DNA of 64,000 nucleotides, taken from contig NZ_LT707064.1 of assembly GCF_900156465.1 (NCBI RefSeq), forward strand, positions 1,834,001-1,898,000, written 5' to 3'. The notes under the pieces are model-generated. The model had not been told where the DNA came from and searched no databases. It worked only from the letters and a program-made list of their open reading frames with translations. A program made the position numbers and the translations under genes. Of this stretch, positions 54,252 through 63,470 are shown piece by piece (position 1 is the first letter of the stretch; each line of letters starts with the position of its first letter). Source of the DNA: Pseudomonas sp. 7SR1 (GTDB lineage Bacteria > Pseudomonadota > Gammaproteobacteria > Pseudomonadales > Pseudomonadaceae).

Positions 54252-55409
54252 ATGCCTTTGCCGTCCATGAAAGATCAGTTCGCTGCCCTGATCGCCGCCC
54301 CCTCGGTCAGCTGTACCCAGCCCGGGCTGGACCAGTCCAACGCTGCGGTGATCGAACTGCTGGCGGATTGGCTCGGCGACCTGGGCTTCAGCTGCGACAT
54401 CCAGCAGGTCAGCCCCGGCAAGTTCAACCTGCTGGCAAGTTTCGGCAGTGGCCCCGGTGGGCTGGTATTGGCCGGGCATAGCGACACGGTACCGTTCGAC
54501 GAAGCGTTGTGGCAGACCGACCCGCTCAAGCTCACCGAAGTCGATGGCCGTTGGGTCGGGCTGGGCAGTTGCGACATGAAGGGCTTTTTCGCCCTGGTGA
54601 TCGAAGCGGTCAAGCCGCTGCTGGACCAGCCGTTCAAGCAGCCGTTGCTGATTCTCGCCACATGCGACGAAGAAAGCTCCATGGCCGGCGCCCGGGCCCT
54701 GGCCGAAGCCGGTCGCCCACTGGGGCGGGCAGCGGTGATTGGTGAGCCGACCGGCCTCAAGCCGATTCGCCTGCACAAAGGGGTGATGATGGAGCGCATC
54801 GATATTCTTGGCCGCAGCGGCCATTCCTCCGACCCGAGCCTGGGCCACAGCGCCCTCGAAGCCATGCACGACGCCATGGGGGAACTGCGTGGCCTGCGCC
54901 TGCGATGGCAACGAGAGTTTCGTAACCCGCAATTCACGGTGCCACAGCCGACCCTGAATTTCGGCTGCATCCATGGTGGCGACAACCCCAACCGGATCTG
55001 TGGCCAGTGCTCCATGGAGTTCGACCTGCGACCCTTGCCGGGCATGGACCCACAGAGCCTGAGGGCGGCTATCCGGCAGAAGCTCGACCCCATCGCCGAA
55101 CGGCACAAGGTCAGGATCGACTACGCCCCGCTGTTTCCCGAGGTCCCCCCTTTCGAGCAGGCCGAGGATGCGGAACTGGTGCGGGTGGCAGAACGGCTCA
55201 CCGGCCATCGTGCCGAAGCAGTGGCGTTCGGCACCGAAGCGCCTTATCTTCAGCGCCTCGGTTGCGAAACCCTGGTCCTGGGCCCCGGCGATATCGCCTG
55301 TGCCCATCAACCCGGCGAATACCTTGAAATGTCACGCCTGCAACCTACCGTACACGTGTTGCGACAGTTGATCGGGCATTACTGCCTGTCACCTGCCGCG
55401 GCCGGTTAA
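54252..55409 (+). CDS. argE: Acetylornithine deacetylase
   Basis: 385 residues from ATG 54252. Releases ornithine from N-acetylornithine in the arginine pathway. M20 metallopeptidase motifs: LVLAGHSDTVPFDE (His, Asp), GLGSCDMKGFFALVIEA (Asp), LILATCDEESSMAGAR (catalytic and metal Glu) and the late His in CAHQPGEYLE. Pseudomonas usually recycles the acetyl group with ArgJ, so this gene beside argA may be an alternative route or act on related acyl amino acids. It is followed 132 bases later by argA on the same strand. Confidence 0.9.
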   Translation: MPLPSMKDQFAALIAAPSVSCTQPGLDQSNAAVIELLADWLGDLGFSCDIQQVSPGKFNLLASFGSGPGGLVLAGHSDTVPFDEALWQTDPLKLTEVDGRWVGLGSCDMKGFFALVIEAVKPLLDQPFKQPLLILATCDEESSMAGARALAEAGRPLGRAAVIGEPTGLKPIRLHKGVMMERIDILGRSGHSSDPSLGHSALEAMHDAMGELRGLRLRWQREFRNPQFTVPQPTLNFGCIHGGDNPNRICGQCSMEFDLRPLPGMDPQSLRAAIRQKLDPIAERHKVRIDYAPLFPEVPPFEQAEDAELVRVAERLTGHRAEAVAFGTEAPYLQRLGCETLVLGPGDIACAHQPGEYLEMSRLQPTVHVLRQLIGHYCLSPAAAG

Positions 55410-55541
55410 ATTGCCCCTGTCCGGGCCCGTATTCATGAGGAGAGCGCGCGTGTCGCCAAGCCTGTTCCGACGATAACCACCAGCCTGCTGTGCGTTCTGT
55501 TTCGTCCTTTTTTGGCTGTTATTTGTTACAGGTCCAGGTTC

Positions 55542-56840
55542 ATGCCCGAATACGTCAATTGGCTTCGCCACGCTTCGCCGTACATCAATGCCCACCGCGA
55601 TTGCACCTTCATCGTCATGCTGCCCGGCGACGGTGTGGAACACCCCAACTTCGGCAACATCGTCCATGACCTGGTGCTGCTGCACAGCCTCGGCGTGCGC
55701 CTGGTACTGGTGCATGGCTCGCGCCCGCAGATCGAGACTCGCCTCGCCGCCCGCGGCCTGACCCCCCATTACCACCGCGGCATGCGTATCACCGATGCCG
55801 CGACTCTCGAGTGTGTGATCGATGCGGTCGGCCAGTTGCGCATCGCCATCGAGGCGCGCCTGTCCATGGACATGGCTTCGTCGCCCATGCAGGGTTCGCG
55901 GCTGCGGGTCGCCAGCGGCAACCTGGTCACCGCACGGCCCATCGGCGTGCTGGAGGGGGTCGATTACCACCACACCGGAGAAGTGCGTCGGGTCGACCGC
56001 AAGGGCATCAACCGCTTGCTGGACGAGCGCTCCATCGTGTTGCTGTCGCCGTTGGGCTATTCCCCCACCGGGGAGATCTTCAACCTCGCCTGCGAAGATG
56101 TCGCCACTCGCGCGGCCATCGACCTGGCCGCCGACAAGTTGCTGCTGTTCGGCTCCGAGCAAGGCTTGATCGGCGAGGACGGCAGACTGGTGCGCGAGTT
56201 GCGTCCGCAACAGGTCCCGGCCCATATGCAACGCCTGGGCAGCGACTACCAGGCCGAGCTGCTGGATGCGGCGGCCCAGGCCTGCCGTGGCGGTGTGGCG
56301 CGCAGTCATATCGTCAGTTACGCCGAGGACGGTGCGCTGCTGGCCGAACTGTTCACCCGCGACGGCAGTGGCACGCTGGTGGCCCAGGAACAATTCGAAG
56401 TGGTGCGTGAAGCGGCCATCGAAGACGTCGGCGGCCTGCTGGAATTGATCAGCCCGTTGGAAGAACAGGGGATCCTGGTGCGTCGCTCTCGTGAGGTGCT
56501 GGAACGCGAAATCGAGCAGTTCAGCGTGGTCGAGCGCGAAGGCATGATCATCGCCTGCGCGGCGCTCTACCAAATCGCCGACTCGGATGCCGGGGAACTG
56601 GCCTGCCTGGCGGTGAACCCGGAATACCGCCATGGCGGGCGCGGCGACGAACTGCTGGAGCGGATCGAAGCCCGCGCTCGCGCCCAAGGGCTCAAGACGC
56701 TGTTCGTACTGACGACCCGGACTGCCCACTGGTTCCGCGAGCGTGGCTTCGAGCCCAGCAGCGTGGAACGCCTGCCGGCGGCACGGGCATCCTTGTACAA
56801 CTATCAACGCAATTCGAAGATCTTCGAAAAAGCCCTGTAG
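55542..56840 (+). CDS. argA: N-acetylglutamate synthase
   Basis: 432 residues from ATG 55542. First step of arginine synthesis, feedback-inhibited by arginine. N-terminal amino-acid-kinase-like domain (FIVMLPGDGVEHPNFGNIVHDLVLLHSLGVRLVLVHGSRPQIE) binds arginine; C-terminal GNAT domain (ACAALYQIADSDAGELACLAVNPEYRHGGRGDELLERIE) does the acetyl transfer. The length is that of classical two-domain ArgA. AGGTTC upstream is a modest ribosome site. It follows argE and is likely expressed from its own promoter within the 132-base gap. Confidence 0.95.
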   Translation: MPEYVNWLRHASPYINAHRDCTFIVMLPGDGVEHPNFGNIVHDLVLLHSLGVRLVLVHGSRPQIETRLAARGLTPHYHRGMRITDAATLECVIDAVGQLRIAIEARLSMDMASSPMQGSRLRVASGNLVTARPIGVLEGVDYHHTGEVRRVDRKGINRLLDERSIVLLSPLGYSPTGEIFNLACEDVATRAAIDLAADKLLLFGSEQGLIGEDGRLVRELRPQQVPAHMQRLGSDYQAELLDAAAQACRGGVARSHIVSYAEDGALLAELFTRDGSGTLVAQEQFEVVREAAIEDVGGLLELISPLEEQGILVRRSREVLEREIEQFSVVEREGMIIACAALYQIADSDAGELACLAVNPEYRHGGRGDELLERIEARARAQGLKTLFVLTTRTAHWFRERGFEPSSVERLPAARASLYNYQRNSKIFEKAL

Positions 56841-57315
56841 GCCGTTGCTGCCAATCGTCGCGCTGCCGCGTTCTTCTTGATTTCAGACAATGAGCGTCTA
56901 GTCTGGAAAGCCTCAAGATCGTGGCATGCGCGAACATCTGTCCTGCGAACCCAAGCCATTCGAAGCTCACAGGTTCAATCCCTGTGCCTGGATTCGGCTG
57001 ACCTCGCAAAAGCCCGACGAAGCACTATTCAGTTATCCCAAACGTCGCCGATACGCCATGCCATCGGCATGATGACGCTTTGATGGCAATCATATGTCGA
57101 AACGAGCTGAAAACTAATGAAACAATTCTTTTTGGATTTATAGAGAATCCATTATTCTTCGGGCCGGTGTCGCGGGGTTAGACCATGGTCGTAGTCCGAA
57201 AGGGTTGCGGTTGACTTGCCAGTCACGGTCTGGCGCTAATCGCGCATCCGCGGATTCCGGGCGTGCGACCCGGGACCAAAGACACACAAGAATTAGAAAA
57301 CGAGAGGAGCGATAC
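56841..57315 (+). other. 475-base intergenic region upstream of the porin gene
   Basis: No gene above about 30 residues is convincing. It holds a T-arm-like hairpin (56969-56985), an AT-rich section 57080-57155 with TGAAACAATTC and AGAAT-CCATT-ATTCT (57143-57157), and a GC-rich section before the porin start. The AT-rich part probably carries the porin promoter, leaving a leader of 130-200 bases. Confidence 0.45.
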
Positions 57316-58635
57316 ATGAAGAAGTCCACCTTGGCCCTGGCTGTGGCCGTTGGGGTATTGGCGCAGCAGGCAGGCGCCGCCGGTTTTATCGAGGACAGCA
57401 AGGCGTCCGTCAGTTCTCGTACTCTGTACTTCAATAACGATAACCATGAAACGGGCAGCGAGGACCTGCGCGAAACAGGGACTGGCCTCAAGTTCGACTA
57501 CAAGTCTGGTTTCACGCAAGGTGTCGTCGGTTTCGGTATCGATGCTCAGGCGCTGGTGGGGATTCGTCTCGATGGGGGACGGGGGCGTAACGCTGGCTCC
57601 TATATGCCAAGCGACACCGATGGTTCGGCGGTCCACGAGTGGAGCCGTCTGTCGGGTAACGTGAAGGCGCTCTTCTCCAAGACCGAGGCTCACCTGGGTG
57701 GTGCCCTGCAGCCTAACCTGCCGATCCTGGTGGCCAACGACAGCCGTCTGCTGCCACAGACCTTCGAAGGTGGCACCATCACCTCCAAGGAAATCGACAA
57801 TGTGACCTTCAACGCAGGTCAGCTGGAACATGCCACTGGCCGTGCATCGAGCAACAGCACCGGTCTGGCAGTGGCGGGCGGTACCGAGGACAGCAACCAG
57901 TTCCGTTTTGCCGGCGCCGACTGGAAGGTCACCAAAGACCTGACCCTGCAGTACTACTACGCCAACCTGCAAGACTATTACAAACAGCACTTCCTGGGCG
58001 CCGTACACGTATTCCCGATCAGCGAAGGCCAATCGTTCAAGACTGACCTGCGTTATTTCGACAGCAGCTCCGACGGCCGTAACGGCGATGCTGGCTACCG
58101 CTTCAACAACAACGGTGGCTATGCCAAGACGCCGGGCGAGGTCGATAACAAGACCTGGAGCGCCATGTTCACTTACACCCTCGGCGGCAGCGCGTTCCTG
58201 TTGGGTCACCAGCAAGTCGGTGATGACGGTGGCTTCGTCTACCTGAACCAGGGCAACGTGGTCGATGGCAACGGTCGTCCTGAAGGGGCTGGTGGTGCGA
58301 GCTTCTACCTGTTCACCGACAGCATGATCAACGGGTTTGTCCGTGCCGGTGAAAATACCACCTTCGGTCAGTACTCCTACGACTTCGCTTCCTTGGGCGT
58401 TCCAGGCCTGAAAGCCTCGGTCGCCTATCTGCGTGGTGACGATGTCAAATCCGCCACGGGTGGAAGCGACTACTCCGAGTGGGAACGCGACATGCGTGTG
58501 GATTACGTAATCCAGCAAGGCGCATTGAAAGGCTTCGGCACTACCCTGCGCCAGGGTACCTACCGCAGCAGCGGTGCAGGCGACAGTCAGGACCAGACCC
58601 GTCTGATCTTCAACTACACTTACAACTTCATGTAA
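57316..58635 (+). CDS. OprD-family outer-membrane porin
   Basis: 439 residues from ATG 57316, 5-8 bases after GAGGAG. Signal peptide cut after AGA (residue 22), then FIEDSKASVSSRTLYFNNDNHETGSED, the usual OprD/OprE opening. Alternating beta strands continue to a C-terminal Phe-x form, YNYTYNFM (aromatic before the last residue, typical of barrel proteins). OprD porins admit amino acids, carboxylates or other small nutrients; subfamily cannot be fixed. Looks closest to the OprE/OprQ branch. It lies after argA but with a long gap and its own terminator, so it is independent. Confidence 0.92.
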   Translation: MKKSTLALAVAVGVLAQQAGAAGFIEDSKASVSSRTLYFNNDNHETGSEDLRETGTGLKFDYKSGFTQGVVGFGIDAQALVGIRLDGGRGRNAGSYMPSDTDGSAVHEWSRLSGNVKALFSKTEAHLGGALQPNLPILVANDSRLLPQTFEGGTITSKEIDNVTFNAGQLEHATGRASSNSTGLAVAGGTEDSNQFRFAGADWKVTKDLTLQYYYANLQDYYKQHFLGAVHVFPISEGQSFKTDLRYFDSSSDGRNGDAGYRFNNNGGYAKTPGEVDNKTWSAMFTYTLGGSAFLLGHQQVGDDGGFVYLNQGNVVDGNGRPEGAGGASFYLFTDSMINGFVRAGENTTFGQYSYDFASLGVPGLKASVAYLRGDDVKSATGGSDYSEWERDMRVDYVIQQGALKGFGTTLRQGTYRSSGAGDSQDQTRLIFNYTYNFM

Positions 58636-58649
58636 GACGTAGCGCAAAA

Positions 58650-58686
58650 AAAAGCCCCGCCCGGCAACATGCCCGGCGGGGCTTTT
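58650..58686 (+). terminator. Porin gene terminator
   Basis: AAAAGCCCCGCC-CGGC, loop, GCCC-GGCGGGGCTTTT with one mismatch, 15 bases after the porin stop. It works on the + strand and probably on both. Confidence 0.88.
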
Positions 58687-58817
58687 ACGTTTTCGGGTCA
58701 GGCCCACCCCTGTAGCCTTTCCCGAAACCTTCTCCTCTTTTCAGCAACTCGAGGCCTTCTCGAACCTCGGGAACGATCTTGGCCCGCTATGCGTCACGGC
58801 ACCAGTGAACAGTTTTT

Positions 58818-58864
58818 TATATTCACTAAGGATCTAACCAAATGGGTATTCATTCTTTTTAAAG
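58818..58864 (+). promoter_or_regulatory. Three-block motif upstream of lsfA
   Basis: TATATT (58818), TAACCAAATG (58835-58844) and TTTAAAG (58858-58864). The same three blocks in the same order precede ssuE, with identical 17-base distance between the first two. It lies 54 bases before the lsfA start. Control by CysB or a related LysR-type regulator is plausible; none is encoded here. Confidence 0.55.
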
Positions 58865-58917
58865 CAGTGAAAAGCGGAGCACAGTTGGGCTCACAAAAAA
58901 CCACCAGGAGCCGCACC

Positions 58918-59556
58918 ATGAGCCTCAGACTCGGCGACATCGCCCCCGATTTCGAACAGGATTCCAGCGCCGGCAGGATTCGCTTCCACGAATGGCTTGG
59001 CACTAGCTGGGGTGTGCTGTTTTCTCACCCGGCGGATTTCACCCCCGTGTGCACCACCGAACTGGGTTTGACCGCCAAGCTCAAGGATGAATTCGCCAAG
59101 CGCGGCGTCAAGGCCATCGCCCTGTCGGTAGACCCGGTGGACTCGCATCACAAATGGATCGAGGACATCAACGAAACTCAGAACGCCATCGTCGATTTTC
59201 CCATCCTGGCCGATGCCGACCGCAAGGTCTCCGACCTGTACGACCTTATCCATCCCAATGCCAGCGATACCTTGACCGTGCGTTCGCTGTTCGTGATCGA
59301 CCCGAACAAGAAGATCCGCCTGACCATCACCTACCCGGCCAGCACCGGGCGCAATTTCAACGAGATCCTGCGGGTGATCGATTCCTTGCAACTGACCGAT
59401 AACTACAAGGTCGCTACCCCGGCCAACTGGCAGGACGGCGATGAAGTGGTGATCGTGCCGTCGCTCAAGGACGAGGAGGAGCTCAAGCAACGCTTCCCCA
59501 AGGGCTATCGCGCGGTAAAGCCTTACCTGCGCCTGACACCGCAGCCCAACAGGTAG
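58918..59556 (+). CDS. lsfA: LsfA-type 1-Cys peroxiredoxin
   Basis: 212 residues from ATG 58918, after CCAGGAG. One cysteine in the whole protein, Cys45 in FTPVCTTE, so it is a 1-Cys (Prx6-type) enzyme. SLRLGDIAPDFEQDSSAGRIRFHEWLGTSWGVLFSHPADFTP and the C-terminal KGYRAVKPYLRLTPQP extension match LsfA, a protein induced in sulfate starvation in P. putida and a peroxide-defence factor in P. aeruginosa. It needs an outside reductant such as thiol or ascorbate. It heads the sulfonate cluster but is separated from ssuE by a terminator. Confidence 0.93.
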   Translation: MSLRLGDIAPDFEQDSSAGRIRFHEWLGTSWGVLFSHPADFTPVCTTELGLTAKLKDEFAKRGVKAIALSVDPVDSHHKWIEDINETQNAIVDFPILADADRKVSDLYDLIHPNASDTLTVRSLFVIDPNKKIRLTITYPASTGRNFNEILRVIDSLQLTDNYKVATPANWQDGDEVVIVPSLKDEEELKQRFPKGYRAVKPYLRLTPQPNR

Positions 59557-59565
59557 TCATTCAAC

Positions 59566-59661
59566 GATCGTTCCCACGCTCCGCGTGGCAGCCAAGGACA
59601 GTCCGGCAGCCGAACGCGGAGCGTCCGTTGAGGCGCTTGCGCGCAGCGCGTGGGAATGATC
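59566..59661. repeat. Intergenic inverted repeat between lsfA and ssuE
   Basis: GATCGTTCCCACGC on the left and its near-complement GCGTGGGAATGATC on the right, with inner palindromic parts (CGCTCCGCGT, GAACGCGGAGCGTCC). This is a REPIN-like dispersed repeat distinct from the other families in the window. Starts 9 bases after the lsfA stop. Confidence 0.75.
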
Positions 59662-59684
59662 AAGGCTTGTGTACCAAGGGTTTT

Positions 59685-59707
59685 GGCCGTTCCGACGGCC
59701 TTTTTTT
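59685..59707 (+). terminator. lsfA terminator
   Basis: GGCCGT, loop TCCG, ACGGCC, followed by seven T: a classical intrinsic terminator after the repeat and before the ssuE promoter region. Confidence 0.85.
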
Positions 59708-59728
59708 ATGGCCTGGAAAAAACAATCT

Positions 59729-59773
59729 TATATTTCTTTATCGAATAACCAAATGAATAAATATGATTTAAAG
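59729..59773 (+). promoter_or_regulatory. Three-block motif upstream of ssuE
   Basis: TATATT (59729), TAACCAAATG (59746-59755) and TTTAAAG (59767-59773), the copy of the lsfA upstream motif. The whole of 59708-59800 is AT-rich, unlike the genome around. It lies 82 bases before ssuE and is the best candidate for the sulfur-controlled promoter of the ssu operon. Confidence 0.55.
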
Positions 59774-59855
59774 ATATAAAAATCCGCTGTTATGGTGGGG
59801 GCCTAAACGCGAGATCGCCCATCGCGAATCGCACAGGACGTTTAAGGATGTTGGC

Positions 59856-60449
59856 ATGTTTGTCGTCTCACTCGGTGGCAGTCCCAGTCAGCGTTCCCGT
59901 TCCGGGGTATTGCTGGAGCGGTCGCAGCGCTGGTTGCAGCAGCAAGGTGTGGAAGTGGTGAGCTATCAGGTGCGTGATTTCCCCGCCGAAGACCTGCTCC
60001 ATGCCCGTTTCGACAGTCCCAAGGTGGTCGACCTGCTCCAGCGAATCGAAAACGCCGACGGTTTGTTGATTGCCACGCCGGTGTACAAGGCTTCCTTTTC
60101 CGGCGCGTTGAAAACCGTGCTGGACTTGCTTCCCGAACGTGCCTTGAGCCACAAGGTGGTATTGCCCATGGCCACGGGCGGCAGCATTGCCCACATGTTG
60201 GCCGTGGACTACGCCCTCAAGCCCGTGCTTTCGGCGCTCAAGGCCCAGGAAATGCTCCAGGGCATCTTTGCCGAAGACAGTCAGATCGCCTACGGCGAAG
60301 GCTCTGCCCAGGCCCAGCTGACGCCCGCCTTGCAGCAGCGACTGGACGAAGCGCTCGAGCAGTTTCTCAGCGCCATGGCTCGTCGACCCAAGCCGCTGGA
60401 TCCAGGCCTGTTGAACGAACGTTTGTTGAGTGCTCGCTGGAGCATTTGA
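59856..60449 (+). CDS. ssuE: NADPH-dependent FMN reductase SsuE
   Basis: 197 residues, flavodoxin-like fold. [21 protein letters not shown] is the phosphate-binding loop, and [45 protein letters not shown] is the active-site and dimer region of SsuE. It supplies reduced FMN to the monooxygenase SsuD. First gene of the ssu operon, about 90 bases before ssuA. Ends with a Pro-rich C-terminal tail. Confidence 0.95.
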   Translation: MFVVSLGGSPSQRSRSGVLLERSQRWLQQQGVEVVSYQVRDFPAEDLLHARFDSPKVVDLLQRIENADGLLIATPVYKASFSGALKTVLDLLPERALSHKVVLPMATGGSIAHMLAVDYALKPVLSALKAQEMLQGIFAEDSQIAYGEGSAQAQLTPALQQRLDEALEQFLSAMARRPKPLDPGLLNERLLSARWSI

Positions 60450-60540
60450 ACCCGATACACCCTGATTCACTTCACCTTACTCAGCCGCCAACGGCCAAGC
60501 AGGTGCAGCCAAAACCCCATAGCAAAAAAGGAGAGGCGCC

Positions 60541-61506
60541 ATGCGCTCTGTCATTTTGCGTCGCGGGCTGGTCGCTCTGTTTGCTGCGGCTGTGTCCTTC
60601 GGCGCCATCACCCAGGCCCAAGCCGAGACCCTGCGGATCGGTTATCAGAAGTACGGCACGCTGGTGCTGCTCAAGGCCAAGGGCTCGCTGGAAAAACGTC
60701 TCGCCGCCCAAGGCGTGGACGTGCAGTGGACCGAGTTTCCCGGTGGCCCGCAGTTGCTCGAAGGCCTGAACGTCGGCTCCATCGATTTCGGTGTCACGGG
60801 GGAAACCCCACCGGTGTTCGCCCAGGCGGCGGGTGCCGATCTGCTCTATGTCGCCTATGAACCGCCAGCGCCCGGCAGCGAGGCGATCCTGGTGCCCAAG
60901 GGCTCGCCCATCCAGTCGGTGCAGGACCTCAAGGGCAAGAAGGTCGCCCTGAACAAGGGCTCCAACGTGCATTACCTGCTGGTGCGCGCGCTGGAGGACG
61001 CTGGCCTCAAGTATTCCGACATCCAGACCGTGTTCCTGCCCCCGGCTGACGCCCGCGCGGCGTTCGAACGTGGCAGTGTCGATGCCTGGGTGATCTGGGA
61101 CCCTTACCAGGCCGCCGCCGAACAACAGTTGCAGGCCCGGACCCTGCGTGACGGCAAGGGCATCGTCGACAATCACCAGTTCTATCTCGCCACCCGACCC
61201 TATGCGCAAAAGCATCCCCAGGTCATCACGACCCTGGTGGAAGAAGTGCGCGCCGTGGGCGAATGGTCCAGGGCCAATCCTGAGGACGTGACCCGACAGG
61301 TATCGCCACTGCTTGGCCTGCCCGCCGACATCACCCTGACGTCGGTGAAGCGCCAGGGCTACGGAGCGCTGTTCCTCACACCGCAAGTGATCGCGGCGCA
61401 ACAGAAGATCGCCGACAGCTTCTATCAGCTCAAGTTGATACCCAAGCCGCTGAGCATCAAGGACGTGATCTGGACGCCACCGGCGGCCGTTGCGAACGCG
61501 CAGTAA
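60541..61506 (+). CDS. ssuA: Sulfonate ABC transporter binding protein SsuA
   Basis: 321 residues. Signal peptide cut after AQA (near residue 29), then [66 protein letters not shown], the SsuA fold. It binds alkanesulfonates in the periplasm. AAAGGAGAGG precedes ATG 60541, a strong site. The 91 bases from ssuE contain no other gene; a weak hairpin may be present but no terminator. Confidence 0.95.
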   Translation: MRSVILRRGLVALFAAAVSFGAITQAQAETLRIGYQKYGTLVLLKAKGSLEKRLAAQGVDVQWTEFPGGPQLLEGLNVGSIDFGVTGETPPVFAQAAGADLLYVAYEPPAPGSEAILVPKGSPIQSVQDLKGKKVALNKGSNVHYLLVRALEDAGLKYSDIQTVFLPPADARAAFERGSVDAWVIWDPYQAAAEQQLQARTLRDGKGIVDNHQFYLATRPYAQKHPQVITTLVEEVRAVGEWSRANPEDVTRQVSPLLGLPADITLTSVKRQGYGALFLTPQVIAAQQKIADSFYQLKLIPKPLSIKDVIWTPPAAVANAQ

Positions 61507-61531
61507 ATTCGACCCCCAGGGAGACCACTCC

Positions 61532-62680
61532 ATGAGCCTCAATATTTTCTGGTTCCTGCCTACCCACGGCGACGGCCATTACCTTGGCACCGCCGAAGGC
61601 GCTCGCGCCGTCGATCACGGTTACCTGCAGCAGATTGCCCAGGCGGCGGATCGGCTGGGGTTCGGTGGGGTGCTGATCCCCACCGGGCGCTCCTGCGAAG
61701 ATTCCTGGTTGGTGGCCGCTTCGCTGATTCCCGTGACCCAGCGCCTGAAATTCCTCGTGGCGCTGCGCCCAGGGATCATTTCCCCGACGGTGGCGGCGCG
61801 TCAGGCCGCGACCCTGGATCGCTTGTCTGGGGGGAGGGCGCTGTTCAACCTGGTAACCGGGGGCGACCCGGACGAACTGGCCGGCGACGGCCTGTTCCTG
61901 GACCACGAGGCACGCTACCAGGCGTCGGTGGAGTTCACCCGTATCTGGCGCCGCGTGCTGGAAGGCGAGACGGTGGACTACGACGGCGAGCACATCAGCG
62001 TGAAGGGTGCCAAGCTGCTTTATCCGCCGATCCAGCAACCACGCCCGCCGCTGTATTTCGGCGGCTCCTCGGAAGCCGCCCAGGACCTGGCCGCCGAGCA
62101 GGTGGACATGGTGCTGACGTGGGGCGAGCCGCCAGCGGCCGTGGCGGAAAAGATCGAACAGGTCCGGGTCAAGGCGGCCAGGCTCGGGCGCACGGTGCGC
62201 TTCGGCATTCGCCTGCATGTGATCGTGCGAGAAACCAATGCCGAAGCCTGGCAGGCGGCCGACCGATTGATCTCCCATCTGGACGACGACACCATCGCCC
62301 GTGCCCAGGCCTCCCTGGCGCGCTTCGATTCGGTGGGCCAGCAACGCATGGCTGCGCTGCACGGTGGACGGCGCGACAAATTGGAGGTCAGCCCGAATCT
62401 ATGGGCCGGTGTCGGCCTGGTTCGGGGCGGAGCCGGGACGGCACTGGTGGGCGATGGCCCGACCGTCGCTGCGCGGGTCAAGGAATACGCCGAGTTGGGG
62501 ATCGACACCTTTATCTTCTCCGGCTACCCGCATCTGGAAGAGTCCTACCGCGTGGCGGAGTTGCTTTTCCCTCATCTGGATGTGGAGCGTGCGCCGTTGC
62601 CGCAGAGCCAGGGGTACGTAAGCCCGTTCGGTGAGATGGTCGCCAACGATATCCTGCCCAAAGCCGCTTCCCAGAGTTGA
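61532..62680 (+). CDS. ssuD: FMNH2-dependent alkanesulfonate monooxygenase SsuD
   Basis: 382 residues from ATG 61532. TIM-barrel luciferase-like enzyme that cleaves alkanesulfonates to aldehyde and sulfite using FMNH2 from Ssu[55 protein letters not shown] and [17 protein letters not shown] are family blocks; the Cys in GRSCEDSW is the conserved one. Sulfite then enters cysteine synthesis. 25 bases after ssuA. Confidence 0.96.
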   Translation: MSLNIFWFLPTHGDGHYLGTAEGARAVDHGYLQQIAQAADRLGFGGVLIPTGRSCEDSWLVAASLIPVTQRLKFLVALRPGIISPTVAARQAATLDRLSGGRALFNLVTGGDPDELAGDGLFLDHEARYQASVEFTRIWRRVLEGETVDYDGEHISVKGAKLLYPPIQQPRPPLYFGGSSEAAQDLAAEQVDMVLTWGEPPAAVAEKIEQVRVKAARLGRTVRFGIRLHVIVRETNAEAWQAADRLISHLDDDTIARAQASLARFDSVGQQRMAALHGGRRDKLEVSPNLWAGVGLVRGGAGTALVGDGPTVAARVKEYAELGIDTFIFSGYPHLEESYRVAELLFPHLDVERAPLPQSQGYVSPFGEMVANDILPKAASQS

Positions 62681-62687
62681 GGCGGCC

Positions 62688-63470
62688 ATGAAGAAACTTA
62701 TCCACAACCTGGCGCCGTGGGCGGTGCCGCTGTTGTTGCTGGTGGTGTGGCAGCTGTCGGTATCGGCGGGCTGGTTATCCACGCGGATCCTGCCGGCCCC
62801 GGTGGCCGTGATCGAAGCCGGAGCGCAGTTGGTGCGCAGCGGCGAAATCTGGACTCACCTGGCAATCAGTGGCTGGCGAGCGGCGCTGGGTTTCCTGATC
62901 GGTGGCGGCATCGGCCTGGCCCTGGGTTTCATCACCGGCCTGTCGAAATGGGGCGAGCGCCTGCTGGACAGCTCGGTGCAGATGCTGCGAAACGTGCCCC
63001 ACCTGGCGTTGATTCCCCTGGTGATCCTGTGGTTCGGCATCGATGAGTCGGCGAAGATTTTCCTGGTGGCGCTGGGCACGCTATTTCCGGTCTACCTCAA
63101 TACTTACCACGGGATCCGCAACGTCGATCCGGCGTTGGTGGAGATGTCCCGCAGCTACGGGGTGTCCGGGTTCAGCCTGTTTCGGCAGGTGATCCTGCCG
63201 GGTGCATTGCCCTCTATCCTGGTGGGCGTGCGCTTCGCGCTGGGCTTCATGTGGCTGACACTGATCGTGGCGGAAACCATTTCCGCCAACGCCGGCATCG
63301 GTTACCTGGCCATGAATGCCCGGGAGTTCCTGCAAACCGATGTGGTGGTGCTGGCGATCCTTTTGTACGCCGTGCTCGGCAAGCTGGCCGACCTGGCGGC
63401 TCGTGGGCTTGAACGGGTCTGGTTGCGCTGGCATCCGGCCTATCAGGTACGCAGCGCAGGTGCCGCATGA
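62688..63470 (+). CDS. ssuC: Sulfonate ABC transporter permease SsuC
   Basis: 260 residues from ATG 62688, 7 bases after ssuD; the upstream open frame overlaps ssuD. Six membrane helices. The EAA loop [33 protein letters not shown] and [32 protein letters not shown] are typical of SsuC/TauC. It pairs with SsuA and SsuB. It overlaps ssuB by 4 bases (ATGA). Confidence 0.95.
   Translation: MKKLIHNLAPWAVPLLLLVVWQLSVSAGWLSTRILPAPVAVIEAGAQLVRSGEIWTHLAISGWRAALGFLIGGGIGLALGFITGLSKWGERLLDSSVQMLRNVPHLALIPLVILWFGIDESAKIFLVALGTLFPVYLNTYHGIRNVDPALVEMSRSYGVSGFSLFRQVILPGALPSILVGVRFALGFMWLTLIVAETISANAGIGYLAMNAREFLQTDVVVLAILLYAVLGKLADLAARGLERVWLRWHPAYQVRSAGAA

Noticed and set aside
57117-57143. 8-codon leader peptide (MKQFFLDL) before the porin
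   Set aside because: No ribosome site and no attenuator-like hairpins; short frames like this occur by chance in AT-rich DNA.
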